From contig NZ_JARYGZ010000001.1 in NCBI RefSeq assembly GCF_029906645.1, positions 2,600,084 through 2,664,083 on the forward strand: a stretch of DNA of 64,000 bases, in the 5' to 3' direction. The position numbers and the translations under genes are program-made. The stretch comes from Sphingomonas oryzagri. GTDB taxonomy: Bacteria > Pseudomonadota > Alphaproteobacteria > Sphingomonadales > Sphingomonadaceae. Under the pieces are notes generated by a model. The model saw nothing but the letters and a program-made list of their open reading frames with translations. It was not told where the DNA came from and made no database searches. Of the stretch, positions 1 through 8,723 are shown piece after piece (the first letter of the stretch is position 1; every line of letters starts with the position of its first letter).

Positions 1-764
1 CGGCTCGCCATCTCGTCCGCGCAGGCCTGGGTGAGCAGATCGCTGCGGGCGCCCCGCAGCAGCGCGATCGGGCGACCGCGCAGCGCGGAGAAGGCCGGCC
101 ACAGGTCCGGCGCCGGCGCGTCGGCGGGCGCCTCGCGGATCGGCTCGCCGATGCGCATGTCGTAATCGAGCACGACCCGCCCCGCCGATGTCAGCCGGCA
201 ACGCCGCTTGGCGACCTCCAGCCAATCCTCGATGGCATAGCGCGGAAACACGTCGCGCTCGCCCTCGGCGATGCCGCGCGCGGCGTGCAGCCAGGTCGGC
301 CAGCTCGCGCTCTTGCCGACATAGCCCTTGATCCGGGCCAGCCCGTCGCTCGCGATCACCGGCCCGATGTCGTTGAGCAGCACGCCGGCCAACCGCTCGG
401 GCGTGGTCAGCGCCATCGCCATCGCGATCAGCCCCCCGAGCGACGTGCCCAGGATAACCGCCCGCTGGATGCCCAGCGCCACGTAGAGCGCGCCGATGTC
501 GAGCACGTAGGTAGGCGGCGAATAGCTCGCCGAATCGGGCGATTGCGGGCTTTCACCGCGACCACGCAGATCGACGCAGATCACCCGCCATTCGGGCGAC
601 AGTCGCTCGGCCACCCCCTCGAAATCGCGCGCGTTGCGGGTCAGGCCCGGGATGCAGATGATCGGCGGCTGCCCGTCGGCCCCGCCCGGATAATCCCGGT
701 AATGCAGCTTGAGGCCGTCGGTCGTCAGCCACCAGCCATCTTCGTAGCGCTGCTTCGATGCCAA
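1..764 (-). CDS. alpha/beta-fold hydrolase, 3' end cut by window edge
   Basis: The minus-strand frame is open from about 794 to the window edge. It reads as an alpha/beta hydrolase: a core strand with IICIPGLTRNARDF, then VICVDLRGRGES, and the nucleophile elbow LGTSLGGL. The catalytic His would lie beyond the cut. I chose the TTG at 764 because GGGAGA sits 7 bases upstream and the protein then starts next to the usual YEDGWW region. An in-frame ATG at 794 would add ten residues but has no ribosome site and nearly abuts the divergent gene. The substrate cannot be told from the sequence. It is divergent from selO, so the two share a very short promoter region. Confidence 0.8.
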   Translation of the reverse strand, partial: MASKQRYEDGWWLTTDGLKLHYRDYPGGADGQPPIICIPGLTRNARDFEGVAERLSPEWRVICVDLRGRGESPQSPDSASYSPPTYVLDIGALYVALGIQRAVILGTSLGGLIAMAMALTTPERLAGVLLNDIGPVIASDGLARIKGYVGKSASWPTWLHAARGIAEGERDVFPRYAIEDWLEVAKRRCRLTSAGRVVLDYDMRIGEPIREAPADAPAPDLWPAFSALRGRPIALLRGARSDLLTQACADEMAS

Positions 765-802
765 TGCTTGTCTCCCGGCGGTAGCGCGCCCCATATCGCG
801 GC

Positions 803-2167
803 ATGGACTTCTCCCCGCAAGCGCGCATCCTGTCTCTCGGCGACACCTTCTACGATCGCGTGGCTCCTGCCGACTTCCCGCAGGCGATCCTGCGCTTCCG
901 CAACGACCGCGCAGCGGCCGAGGTCGGGCTGGAGGGGCTGAGCGACGCCGAGTGGATCGACCGCTTCGCCCGTTTCCGGCCCTTCGAGGGGTCGCTGCCC
1001 CAGCCGCTCGCGCTGCGCTATCACGGCCACCAGTTCCGCCACTACAATCCGGACATCGGCGACGGGCGCGGCTTCACCTTCGCGCAGATGCGCGATGCCG
1101 ATGGCCGACTGATGGATTTCGGCACCAAGGGTTCCGGCCAGACGCCGTGGAGCCGCTTCGGCGACGGCCGCCTCACCCTCAAGGGCGGCGTGCGCGAGGT
1201 GCTGGCGACCGAGATGCTCGAGGCGCTGGGTGTAAACACCTCGCGCAGCTTCTCGCTGATCGAGACGGGCGAAAGCCTGCATCGCGGCGACGAAGCGTCC
1301 CCCACCCGCTCGTCGGTGCTGGTGCGCCTCTCCCACGGCCATATCCGCATCGGCAGCTTCCAGCGGCTCGCCACGCTGCAGGACGATGCCGGGCTGGAGG
1401 CGCTGACCCGCTATGCGCTCGCCGAGCTCTATGGTGAGGAGCCGGGCGCCGATCCCGCCATTCAGCTCTATGCCCGCGTCGTCGATCGCACCGCGCGGCT
1501 GGCCGCATCCTATATGGTCGCGGGCTTCGTCCACGGCGTACTCAACAGCGACAATATCAACGTGACGGGCGAGAGCTTCGATTACGGCCCCTGGCGCTGG
1601 ACGCCTTATTGGGACGGGACCTTCACCGCCGCCTATTTCGACCAGAACGGTCTCTACGCCTTCGGGCGGCAGGCGCAGGCGATCCATTGGGATGTCGCGC
1701 AACTCGCCATCGCCTTGTCGCGCATCGCCGAGGTGGACGCACTCGCCGCCCAGCTGGATCGCTTCCCGGCCATCTACGAGGCGGCGCTGGTCGCCGGTCT
1801 TCTCCGCCGGCTCGGCGTCGAGCCGCAGGGCGAGGCGGAGGATGTCGCGCTCGCCGACACGATGGTTCGCGCGCTCCAGCAATGCACCGTGACGATCGAC
1901 CGCTTCTTCTTCGACTGGCGTGGCGGCACGCGGCGCAACGCGCTCCCCGCCTACGATCACCCCGTCTTCCAGCCCTTCGTCGAGGCGATCGCTGGATACC
2001 AGCCCGCCGCGACCACCGATCACCCATACTGGTCGGACGCCGAACCCTGTTCGATGCACATCGAGGAGGTCGAGGCGATCTGGGCGCCGATCGCCGAGCG
2101 TGACGACTGGAGCGCGTTCACCGACAAAGTCGCCGCGATCCGGCGCATGGGAGCCGCTCTGGCTTGA
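803..2167 (+). CDS. selO: protein adenylyltransferase SelO (YdiU/UPF0061 family)
   Basis: SelO is a pseudokinase-fold enzyme that transfers AMP from ATP to protein Ser/Thr/Tyr hydroxyls. It is linked to redox homeostasis in bacteria and mitochondria. The 454-residue protein carries the family signatures: YHGHQF at residues 73-78, GTKGSGQTPWSR at 107-118 (nucleotide loop), HGVLNSDN at 244-251 with metal- and catalysis-linked Asp/Asn, and DYGP at 260-263. The length is close to E. coli YdiU (about 478). The C-terminus ends without a Cys/Sec-containing tail, as in many bacterial members. It starts 38 bp from the divergent hydrolase and is followed by astD after 54 bp. Confidence 0.93.
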   Translation: MDFSPQARILSLGDTFYDRVAPADFPQAILRFRNDRAAAEVGLEGLSDAEWIDRFARFRPFEGSLPQPLALRYHGHQFRHYNPDIGDGRGFTFAQMRDADGRLMDFGTKGSGQTPWSRFGDGRLTLKGGVREVLATEMLEALGVNTSRSFSLIETGESLHRGDEASPTRSSVLVRLSHGHIRIGSFQRLATLQDDAGLEALTRYALAELYGEEPGADPAIQLYARVVDRTARLAASYMVAGFVHGVLNSDNINVTGESFDYGPWRWTPYWDGTFTAAYFDQNGLYAFGRQAQAIHWDVAQLAIALSRIAEVDALAAQLDRFPAIYEAALVAGLLRRLGVEPQGEAEDVALADTMVRALQQCTVTIDRFFFDWRGGTRRNALPAYDHPVFQPFVEAIAGYQPAATTDHPYWSDAEPCSMHIEEVEAIWAPIAERDDWSAFTDKVAAIRRMGAALA

Positions 2168-2221
2168 CCCCGCCGCGCAAACCTTGTTGGTGAGCCACCT
2201 TAGGGCCAAGCACGGGCGATC

Positions 2222-3625
2222 ATGTTGATTTCGACGGAGCCGGCCACCGGCGCGGTGATCTGGGAAGGCCCCGAGGGGGACGTCGAAGCGGAGGTCGCGG
2301 CTGCGCGCGCCTCCTGGGCGGAATGGGCCGCCCGCCCGCTCACCGTCCGCATCGAGGCGCTGCGCCGCGTGGTCAACACGATCCGCGCCCGCTCCGAACA
2401 GTTCGCCGACCTGCTCGCGCGCGAGACCGGCAAGCCCCTGTGGGAGGCCCGCACCGAGATCGAGGCCGTGATCGGCAAGGTCGACATCTCGGTCAGCGCC
2501 TATTCGGAGCGCACCTCCTCGCGCAGGCTCGAAGGTCAGATGACCAACCGCACGGCGCTGCGCCACAAGCCGCACGGCGTGCTGGCGGTGCTCGGCCCGT
2601 ACAATTTTCCTGCGCACCTACCCAACGGGCACATCGTCCCCGCGCTGATCGCGGGCAATGCGGTGGTGTTCAAGCCGTCCGAAAAGACGCCGGCGACGGG
2701 CGCCATGCTGGTCGACTGTTTCCATGCCGGCGGCGTGCCGGCGGGCGCGCTGCGGCTGCTCGTCGGCGGGGCGGAGACGGGCAAGGCGCTCAGCCGTCAT
2801 CCCGGCGTGGACGGCGTGCTGTTCACCGGCTCGGCCCGCGTCGGCCTCGCGCTGCACCGACAGTTCGCCGAGACGCCCAACAAGATCCTCGCGCTCGAAA
2901 TGGGCGGCAACAATCCGCTGGTGGTGTGGGACACCCCGACCCTCCACGCCGCCGCGATCATCGCCGTGCAGTCCGCCTTCACCACCGCCGGCCAGCGCTG
3001 CACCGCCGCGCGACGCCTGATCGTGCAGGACGAGCTGCACGAGCCGCTGCTCGACGAAATCTCGCGCCTGATCGGCCGCCTCGTCATCGGCGAGCCGCAC
3101 AGCAGCCCCGCCCCCTTCATGGGGCCGGTGATCGACAACGAGACCGCCGAGCACCTGCAGGAGCAGTGGCTCGATCTCATCATGCAGGGCGGCCGCGCGA
3201 TCACCCACCTGCAGCGCCCCGTCCCCGGCCGTCCCTTCCTGACGCCGGGGCTGATCGACGTGACCGGCATCGACAAGCGCGCCGACGAGGAATTGTTCGG
3301 CCCGATCCTGCAGGTAATCCGCGTGCCCGATTTCGACGCCGCGATCGCCGAGGCCAATGCGACGCGCTTCGGCCTCTCCGCCTCGCTGATCACCGAGAAG
3401 CCCGCGCTGTACGAGCGTTTCTGGTCGAGCGTGCGGGCTGGCGTGATCAACTGGAACCGGCCGACCAACGGCGCGCCCTCCAACGCCCCCTTCGGTGGTA
3501 TCGGCCTGTCCGGCAACCATCGCCCGGCCGCCTATTACGCGGCCGACTACTGCGCCTATCCGGTCGTCTCCGGAGAGGCGGAGCAGGCGCGTGCATCGAT
3601 CGGGGTCGGGCTACGCGACGCCTGA
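2222..3625 (+). CDS. astD: N-succinylglutamate 5-semialdehyde dehydrogenase
   Basis: This NAD-dependent aldehyde dehydrogenase oxidises succinylglutamate semialdehyde to succinylglutamate in the arginine succinyltransferase (AST) pathway. At 467 residues the length is typical. It shows PYNFP around Asn128, VVFKPSEKTP with the cofactor-binding Lys151, the general base in LALEMGGNNP (Glu226) and the nucleophile in GQRCTAARR (Cys260). The other ast genes are not adjacent here, so the gene may serve a split arginine pathway or a related semialdehyde. Its stop codon overlaps the proposed start of the next gene, which suggests co-transcription. Confidence 0.9.
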   Translation: MLISTEPATGAVIWEGPEGDVEAEVAAARASWAEWAARPLTVRIEALRRVVNTIRARSEQFADLLARETGKPLWEARTEIEAVIGKVDISVSAYSERTSSRRLEGQMTNRTALRHKPHGVLAVLGPYNFPAHLPNGHIVPALIAGNAVVFKPSEKTPATGAMLVDCFHAGGVPAGALRLLVGGAETGKALSRHPGVDGVLFTGSARVGLALHRQFAETPNKILALEMGGNNPLVVWDTPTLHAAAIIAVQSAFTTAGQRCTAARRLIVQDELHEPLLDEISRLIGRLVIGEPHSSPAPFMGPVIDNETAEHLQEQWLDLIMQGGRAITHLQRPVPGRPFLTPGLIDVTGIDKRADEELFGPILQVIRVPDFDAAIAEANATRFGLSASLITEKPALYERFWSSVRAGVINWNRPTNGAPSNAPFGGIGLSGNHRPAAYYAADYCAYPVVSGEAEQARASIGVGLRDA

Positions 3626-4692
3626 TCCGCCTTGCCGCCGGCGCCCTGCTGCTGCTCGCCACCTGCGCGAAGCCGAGCTTCTATCACGGCCCGAAGAGCG
3701 ACCATTTCAACGGCCGCCGCTTTTTCAACCCCGATGGCGAGCAGGGCACCGGCGGCGACGAGAACAAGTCGTTGGTGCAGCTCATCCAGAGCAAGGTGGT
3801 GGAGCGGCATCGCATCTGGCCGGAGTCCGTACCGGTGACGCCCAGCGTGCCGCCGCGCCGGGTGGCGGGCGACGCGATGCTGGTGACGTGGGTCGGCCAC
3901 GCCACGGTGCTGATCCAGACGCAGGGCCTCAATATCCTGACCGATCCGGTGTGGGCGGATCGCGATTCGCCGGTGAAAGGGGTTGGGCCGCTGCGCGTGC
4001 GGGCGCCCGGCATCCATTATGCCGACCTGCCGCCGATCGACCTCGTGCTGATCAGCCACGATCATTACGACCATCTCGACGAGCATTTCCTGCGTCATCT
4101 CTGGGCTCGGGACCATCCGCTGATCGTCACCGGCCTCGGCAACGACATACGGCTCGCCGGCTGGGGTATCCAGTCGGTCGCGCGGGACTGGGGCGGGCGC
4201 GTCTCCGTTCGCCCCGGCATCGACGTGATCTTCGACCGTGCCCACCACTGGAGCGCCCGCTCGACCGACGACAAGAACATGACGTTGTGGACCGGCTTCA
4301 CGATCACCCTGCCCGGCGGCAACATCTATTATGCGGGCGACACCGGCCCCGGCGACATGCGGTGGGCGGCGGAAGCGGCGCGGCACGGTCCGGTGCGCTT
4401 CGCCATCCTGCCGATCGGCGCGATCCACACCGACGGCAAGCCGAGCGGCAACCATATCGCCCCGGCGCAGGCGGTCTCCGCGTTCGAGACGCTCCACGCC
4501 GGCACCGCGCTCGGCGTCCATTGGGGCACCTTCGAGCTGACCGACGAACCGATCGACCTGCCGCCGCAATTGCTGGCTCAATCATTGGCGCAGGAGCATA
4601 TCGCGCCAGATCGTTTCCGCGTGCTCGAAGCCGGCGGGCAATGGTCGATCCCGCCGCTCGCCCCAAGCTCTTCTAGCCCCGCCCCAAGATAG
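3622..4692 (+). CDS. metallo-beta-lactamase-fold lipoprotein (UlaG/NAPE-PLD-like), probable CTG start
   Basis: The protein has a metal-dependent hydrolase fold: WVGHATVLIQ, the zinc motif HDHYDHLD (residues 146-153) and YYAGDTG further on. This combination is typical of the UlaG/NAPE-phospholipase D branch. No ATG, GTG or TTG lies in frame near the 5' end. A CTG at 3622 forms a CTGA overlap with the astD stop and gives an N-terminus of Arg3 followed by a hydrophobic run and a lipobox LATC (Cys15), a textbook lipoprotein signal. I therefore take CTG as the start. Starting at the first standard internal codon would discard the signal peptide. It probably acts on a phosphodiester or ester at the envelope; the substrate is unknown. 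Confidence 0.75.
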   Translation: MIRLAAGALLLLATCAKPSFYHGPKSDHFNGRRFFNPDGEQGTGGDENKSLVQLIQSKVVERHRIWPESVPVTPSVPPRRVAGDAMLVTWVGHATVLIQTQGLNILTDPVWADRDSPVKGVGPLRVRAPGIHYADLPPIDLVLISHDHYDHLDEHFLRHLWARDHPLIVTGLGNDIRLAGWGIQSVARDWGGRVSVRPGIDVIFDRAHHWSARSTDDKNMTLWTGFTITLPGGNIYYAGDTGPGDMRWAAEAARHGPVRFAILPIGAIHTDGKPSGNHIAPAQAVSAFETLHAGTALGVHWGTFELTDEPIDLPPQLLAQSLAQEHIAPDRFRVLEAGGQWSIPPLAPSSSSPAPR

Positions 4693-4737
4693 GTTCGGTT
4701 GCGATGCGGGACGGGTGCGCCCATCTCCGCTGCCATC

Positions 4738-5526
4738 ATGGCAAGCTTGCTCGATCCCTCCGCGCGCGGGCGCGTCATCCTGGTCGGCGCCGGGCCGGGC
4801 GATCCCGGCCTGCTGACCGTGAAGGCGGTCGAGGCACTGCGCTCCGCCGACGTGGTGGTACATGACGGTCTGATCGATCCCGCCGTGCTCGATCACGCGC
4901 CGGCCCATGCCCACCGCATCTCTGTCGCCAAGAAGCGCGCACGACACACGCTGCCGCAGGAGGCGATCAACGCGCTGATCATCGCGCACGTCCGCGCCGG
5001 ATCGATCGTCGTGCGCCTCAAGGGCGGCGACCCGTTCGTATTCGGGCGCGGCGGCGAGGAGGTCGAGGCGGTGCGCGCGGCGGGCTTGCCGGTCGAGGTG
5101 ATCCCCGGCGTCTCGGCGGCGCTGGGCGGCGCGGCCGAGGCGATGCTGCCGCTCACTCATCGCGACTGGTCGAGCGCGGTCAGCTTCGTCGCCGGCCAGT
5201 GCAAGGGCCTCTCCGAGCAGGATTGGTCCGGCCTCGCCGGCAAGGGGCGCACGCTCGTCATCTACATGGGCGTCGCCAATGCCGGCGCGATCGCCGACAA
5301 GCTGATGGCGGACGGCGTCGATCCCGGCCTGCCGGTCGCGGTGATCGAGAAGGCGACTTTGCCCGGCCACCGTGCGATTCGCACTTTGCTGGCGGATCTC
5401 GGTGACATGGTGGTGCGCGAGAATGTCGAAAGCCCGGCGATCATCGTCGCGGGCGAGGTGGTGCTGCTGTCCGATGCCGAGAACCGGCTGGAAGCACTCG
5501 CGAAACAGGCGGAGCAACTTGCGTGA
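4738..5526 (+). CDS. cobA: uroporphyrinogen-III C-methyltransferase
   Basis: This SAM-dependent enzyme methylates uroporphyrinogen III at C-2 and C-7 to give precorrin-2, the precursor of siroheme. The tetrapyrrole methylase signatures are present: VGAGPGDPGLLT near the N-terminus, RLKGGDPFVFGRG, and EVIPGVSAALG. The 262-residue form from the ATG at 4738 is a single-domain SUMT without the CysG dehydrogenase/ferrochelatase half. A TTG 39 bases upstream is possible but adds an unconserved extension. As first gene of the sulfite-reduction cluster it supplies siroheme for CysI. Its stop overlaps the next start (GTGA). Confidence 0.92.
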   Translation: MASLLDPSARGRVILVGAGPGDPGLLTVKAVEALRSADVVVHDGLIDPAVLDHAPAHAHRISVAKKRARHTLPQEAINALIIAHVRAGSIVVRLKGGDPFVFGRGGEEVEAVRAAGLPVEVIPGVSAALGGAAEAMLPLTHRDWSSAVSFVAGQCKGLSEQDWSGLAGKGRTLVIYMGVANAGAIADKLMADGVDPGLPVAVIEKATLPGHRAIRTLLADLGDMVVRENVESPAIIVAGEVVLLSDAENRLEALAKQAEQLA

Positions 5527-5819
5527 AGATCGCGACGGGTAACGATCTGGCGACCGGCGACGTCGTCTGGTGGGATGGCGAGGGCTGGACCCGCCATGTC
5601 GAGGATGCCGCCGAGGTGGGCGACCACGGCGCCGGCCTGATCGCGCGCGAGGAAGCCGCGCGCCGCGTCAACGGCCCCTATATCATCGATGCCGAGGCGA
5701 CGCCTCACGGCCCCCGCCCCGCCCACATCAAGGACCGCATTCGCGCGCGGGGCCCCACGGTGCGCCCCGATCTCAACCGTGCGCCCATCGATCCCGCGAC
5801 CGGCAGCTGGGTGATCTGA
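5523..5819 (+). CDS. DUF2849 family protein of the sulfite-reductase operon
   Basis: This 98-residue soluble protein starts with GTG overlapping the cobA stop by 4 bases and ends 1 base before cysI. It resembles the DUF2849 family, which is regularly found between cobA/cysG and cysI in alphaproteobacteria. Features include an N-terminal TGDVVWW stretch and a basic HIKDRIRARG segment. It has no cysteines or membrane segments. The biochemical role is not established. Strict position in the operon suggests an accessory role for the siroheme-dependent reductase. Confidence 0.85.
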   Translation: MKIATGNDLATGDVVWWDGEGWTRHVEDAAEVGDHGAGLIAREEAARRVNGPYIIDAEATPHGPRPAHIKDRIRARGPTVRPDLNRAPIDPATGSWVI

Positions 5820-5820
5820 C

Positions 5821-7449
5821 ATGTATAAATACGACCAGTACGACCAGTCGATCGTCGATGCCCGCGTCGAGGAATTCCGCGATCAGGTCGCGCGCCGCAT
5901 GTCGGGCGAGTTGAGCGAGGACCAGTTCAAGCCGCTGCGGCTGATGAACGGCCTCTACCTCCAGCTCCACGCCTACATGCTGCGCGTGGCGGTTCCCTAC
6001 GGCACGCTGGACAGCCGCCAGATGCACATGCTCGCCCACATCGCGCGCAAGTATGACAAGGGCTACGGCCACTTCACCACGCGCCAGAACATCCAGTACA
6101 ACTGGATCGAGCTGAAGGATGCGGGCGACATCCTCGCCGATCTCGCGACGGTCGAGATGCACGCCATCCAGACCAGCGGCAACTGCATCCGCAACACCAC
6201 GTCGGACCAATATGCCGGCGCCGCGGCGGACGAGGTGGCGGACCCGCGCCCCTGGGCCGAGCTGCTGCGCCAGTGGAGCACCTTCCACCCGGAGTTCACC
6301 TACCTGCCGCGCAAGTTCAAGGTCGCGATCATCGCGTCCGACGAGGACCGCGCGGCGATGCGGCTGCACGATATCGGCCTCCAGCTGACGCAGAACGAGG
6401 CGGGCGAGACCGGCTTCAAGGTCTTTGTCGGCGGCGGCATGGGCCGCACCCCGATGGTGGCGCCGCTGATCCGCGACTTCCTGCCGGCGGCGGATTATCT
6501 CAGCTATCTCGAGGCCTGCCTGCGCGTCTACAATCGCTACGGCCGGCGCGACAACATCTACAAGGCGCGGATCAAGATCCTCGTCCACGAAATCGGCGCC
6601 GACGAATATCGCCGCCAGGTCGAGGAGGAGTTCCTCCACGTCAAGACGCTCGGCATCGACCCGCCGGCGGAAGAGTTCGATCGGATCAACGCCTTCTTCG
6701 CCCCGCCCGCGTGGGAGCAGGGCCTGTCGGACGAGCTCGATCTCTCCGATCCCGACTTCAAATTGTGGGTCGACCAGAACGTCTTCGCCCACAAGGCACC
6801 CGGCTATGCGATCGCGACGATCAGCCTCAAGCCGATCGGCGGCATCCCCGGCGATGCCTCGGCCGACCAGATCGACCTGATGGCCGACCTCGCCGAAACC
6901 TACAGCTTCGACGAGCTGCGCGTGACGCACAGCCAGAACATCGTACTGCCGCATGTCCGCAAGGCCGATCTCTACACGATTTGGCAGAAGCTGGACGCCG
7001 CCGGCCTCGCCACCGCGAACCTCGACCTGATCAGCGACATGATCGCCTGCCCGGGCCTCGATTACTGCTCGCTGGCGAACGCCCGCTCGATCCCGGTCGC
7101 GCAGAAGATCTCCGAGCGCTTCGCCGACCGCGAGCAGGATCTGGGCGAGTTGAAGCTCAAGATCAGCGGCTGCATCAACGCCTGCGGCCACCACCATGCC
7201 GGCCACATCGGCATCCTCGGCGTCGACCGGAAGGGTACCGAGAATTACCAGCTGCTGCTCGGCGGATCGGGCGCGGAGGATGCCAGCCTCGGCCGCATCA
7301 CCGGCCCCGGCTTCGACGAGGACGGCATCGTCGATGCGATCGAGCGCACGCTGGACCGCTACGTCGCCACGCGCGAGCCGGGCGAGCGCTTCCTCGACAC
7401 CTATCGCCGCGTCGGCTTCGAGACCTTCAAGGAGGCGATCTATGGTTGA
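5821..7449 (+). CDS. cysI: nitrite/sulfite reductase, siroheme/[4Fe-4S] subunit
   Basis: This enzyme reduces sulfite to sulfide with six electrons using siroheme coupled to a 4Fe-4S cluster. The cluster ligands are visible as CPGLDYC (Cys410, Cys416) and GCINAC (Cys451, Cys455), spaced as in the family. An N-terminal half-domain reads KYDKGYGHFTTRQNIQ. At 542 residues it fits the CysI/ferredoxin-type reductases. No flavoprotein CysJ is encoded nearby, so electrons probably come from ferredoxin or another donor. It overlaps the DUF934 gene by 8 bases. Confidence 0.92.
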   Translation: MYKYDQYDQSIVDARVEEFRDQVARRMSGELSEDQFKPLRLMNGLYLQLHAYMLRVAVPYGTLDSRQMHMLAHIARKYDKGYGHFTTRQNIQYNWIELKDAGDILADLATVEMHAIQTSGNCIRNTTSDQYAGAAADEVADPRPWAELLRQWSTFHPEFTYLPRKFKVAIIASDEDRAAMRLHDIGLQLTQNEAGETGFKVFVGGGMGRTPMVAPLIRDFLPAADYLSYLEACLRVYNRYGRRDNIYKARIKILVHEIGADEYRRQVEEEFLHVKTLGIDPPAEEFDRINAFFAPPAWEQGLSDELDLSDPDFKLWVDQNVFAHKAPGYAIATISLKPIGGIPGDASADQIDLMADLAETYSFDELRVTHSQNIVLPHVRKADLYTIWQKLDAAGLATANLDLISDMIACPGLDYCSLANARSIPVAQKISERFADREQDLGELKLKISGCINACGHHHAGHIGILGVDRKGTENYQLLLGGSGAEDASLGRITGPGFDEDGIVDAIERTLDRYVATREPGERFLDTYRRVGFETFKEAIYG

Positions 7450-7867
7450 GGGCCTCCGCTACCGCGACGATGTCGCGCACGAGGAACCGGCCGTCACGCT
7501 CGACGCCTTCCTCGATCAGTCCAACGCCACCGCCGTGCGGCTGGAATCGGACGAGGATGCGCGCAAGCTGCTGCCCTTCCTCGATCGCCTTGCCTTGATC
7601 GAGGTGGCATTCCCGGCGTTCCGCGACGGGCGCGGGTACAGCGCGGGCCGCATCCTGCGCGAGGCCGGCTACACCGGCGAACTGCGGGCGGCCGGCGACG
7701 TGCTGGTCGATCAGATCCTGCCGATGCGCCGTTGCGGCTTCGATGCCTTCGCGCCCGACAAGCCACTCGATCCGGCCGCGGTGGAGCGCGCGCTGGGCCG
7801 TTATTCCAACGTCTATCAGAAAGCCGCCGACGGGAGGGCGCCGGCATGGAAACTCCGCCATGGCTAG
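7442..7867 (+). CDS. DUF934 family protein of the sulfite-reductase operon
   Basis: The 141-residue protein belongs to DUF934, a small family almost always encoded between cysI and cysH. Recognisable features are LPFLDRLALIEVAFPAFRDG, RGYSAGRILRE and the C-terminal RYSNVYQ. The start ATG lies inside the 3' end of cysI and its stop overlaps the start of cysH, so translation is probably coupled. The function is not known experimentally. Context suggests a structural or electron-transfer accessory of sulfite reductase. Confidence 0.88.
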   Translation: MVEGLRYRDDVAHEEPAVTLDAFLDQSNATAVRLESDEDARKLLPFLDRLALIEVAFPAFRDGRGYSAGRILREAGYTGELRAAGDVLVDQILPMRRCGFDAFAPDKPLDPAAVERALGRYSNVYQKAADGRAPAWKLRHG

Positions 7868-8636
7868 TGCACCCGTTCGTAAGGTCGACATGATCGACAC
7901 CACCCCGCTCTTCACCCAGGCCGACGTGGACGCGCTCAACGCGCGCTTCGCGGGCGTGCCGACGCAGGAGATGCTGCGCGAACTGCTGACCGGGGAACTC
8001 GCCGGCCGCCTCGCCGCCGTCTCCTCCTTCGGTGCCGAATCCGCCGTGCTGCTGCACATGATCGCCGAGATCGATCGAGACGTGCCGGTGGTCTTCACCA
8101 ACACGCAGAAGATGTTCGGCGAGACGCTCGCCTATCGCGACGAGCTTTCCGAGCGGCTGGGCTTCACCGATCTGCGCGTCTATCGCCCCGATCCGCGCAT
8201 TCTCGCCCAGAAGGATGCGACCGGCCTGCGCTGGTCCTACGATCCGGACGGTTGCTGCGAGATCCGCAAGGTCGAGCCGCTGCAGCGCGCTCTGGCGCCC
8301 TTCGATGCGTGGATTTCGGGCCGCAAGGGCTTCCAGGCCTCGACCCGCACGGCGATCCCGCTGTTCGAGCTGGATACCAAGCATCCGGGCGGCGCCAAAC
8401 TGAAGCTCAACCCGCTCGCCGGCTGGTCGAAGGACGATCTCAACGCCTATTTCGAGGCGCACAAGCTGCCCCGGCATCCGCTGGAAGCGCAAGGCTACCT
8501 CTCGATCGGCTGCTCGCCCTGCACCAGCGTCGTGCAGCCCGGCGAAGATCCGCGCGCGGGCCGCTGGCGCGGCTGGGACAAGGTGGAATGCGGCATCCAC
8601 ACACCGGCGGATGGGGCGGATCAGCCGAGCTTCTGA
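7860..8636 (+). CDS. cysH: adenylyl-sulfate (APS) reductase, thioredoxin-dependent, [4Fe-4S] type
   Basis: The enzyme reduces activated sulfate to sulfite with thioredoxin as donor. It has the SSFGAESAVLLH P-loop-like segment, and the cluster ligands CC (Cys132/133) and CSPC (Cys218, Cys221). The catalytic cysteine is in ECGIH (Cys244). Presence of the four cluster cysteines marks the APS-using bacterial type rather than the enterobacterial PAPS enzyme, which lacks them. The ATG at 7860 overlaps the DUF934 stop. A second ATG ten codons in is an alternative. This is the last gene of the cobA-cysH operon, and a stem-loop follows at 8645. Confidence 0.92.
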   Translation: MASAPVRKVDMIDTTPLFTQADVDALNARFAGVPTQEMLRELLTGELAGRLAAVSSFGAESAVLLHMIAEIDRDVPVVFTNTQKMFGETLAYRDELSERLGFTDLRVYRPDPRILAQKDATGLRWSYDPDGCCEIRKVEPLQRALAPFDAWISGRKGFQASTRTAIPLFELDTKHPGGAKLKLNPLAGWSKDDLNAYFEAHKLPRHPLEAQGYLSIGCSPCTSVVQPGEDPRAGRWRGWDKVECGIHTPADGADQPSF

Positions 8637-8644
8637 GACCTATT

Positions 8645-8665
8645 CCCCGCCCTTTCAGGGAGGGG
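8645..8665. terminator. GC-rich stem-loop downstream of cysH
   Basis: CCCCGCCCT and AGGGAGGGG pair around a TTC loop with one mismatch, 8 bases after the cysH stop. The same hairpin core, as a perfect repeat, occurs twice at 32821-32921, so this is a member of a dispersed repeat family that here sits where a terminator would. There is no T-run after it. Confidence 0.5.
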
Positions 8666-8723
8666 AGAAGAGGTAACGACCGCATCAACCGAATCTTTAG
8701 GCCTCGGGCGTAGAAAAAACGCC

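Noticed and set aside
2323-3621. Extension of the metallo-hydrolase frame through astD
   Set aside because: It is the out-of-frame shadow of astD; homology begins only after 3622.
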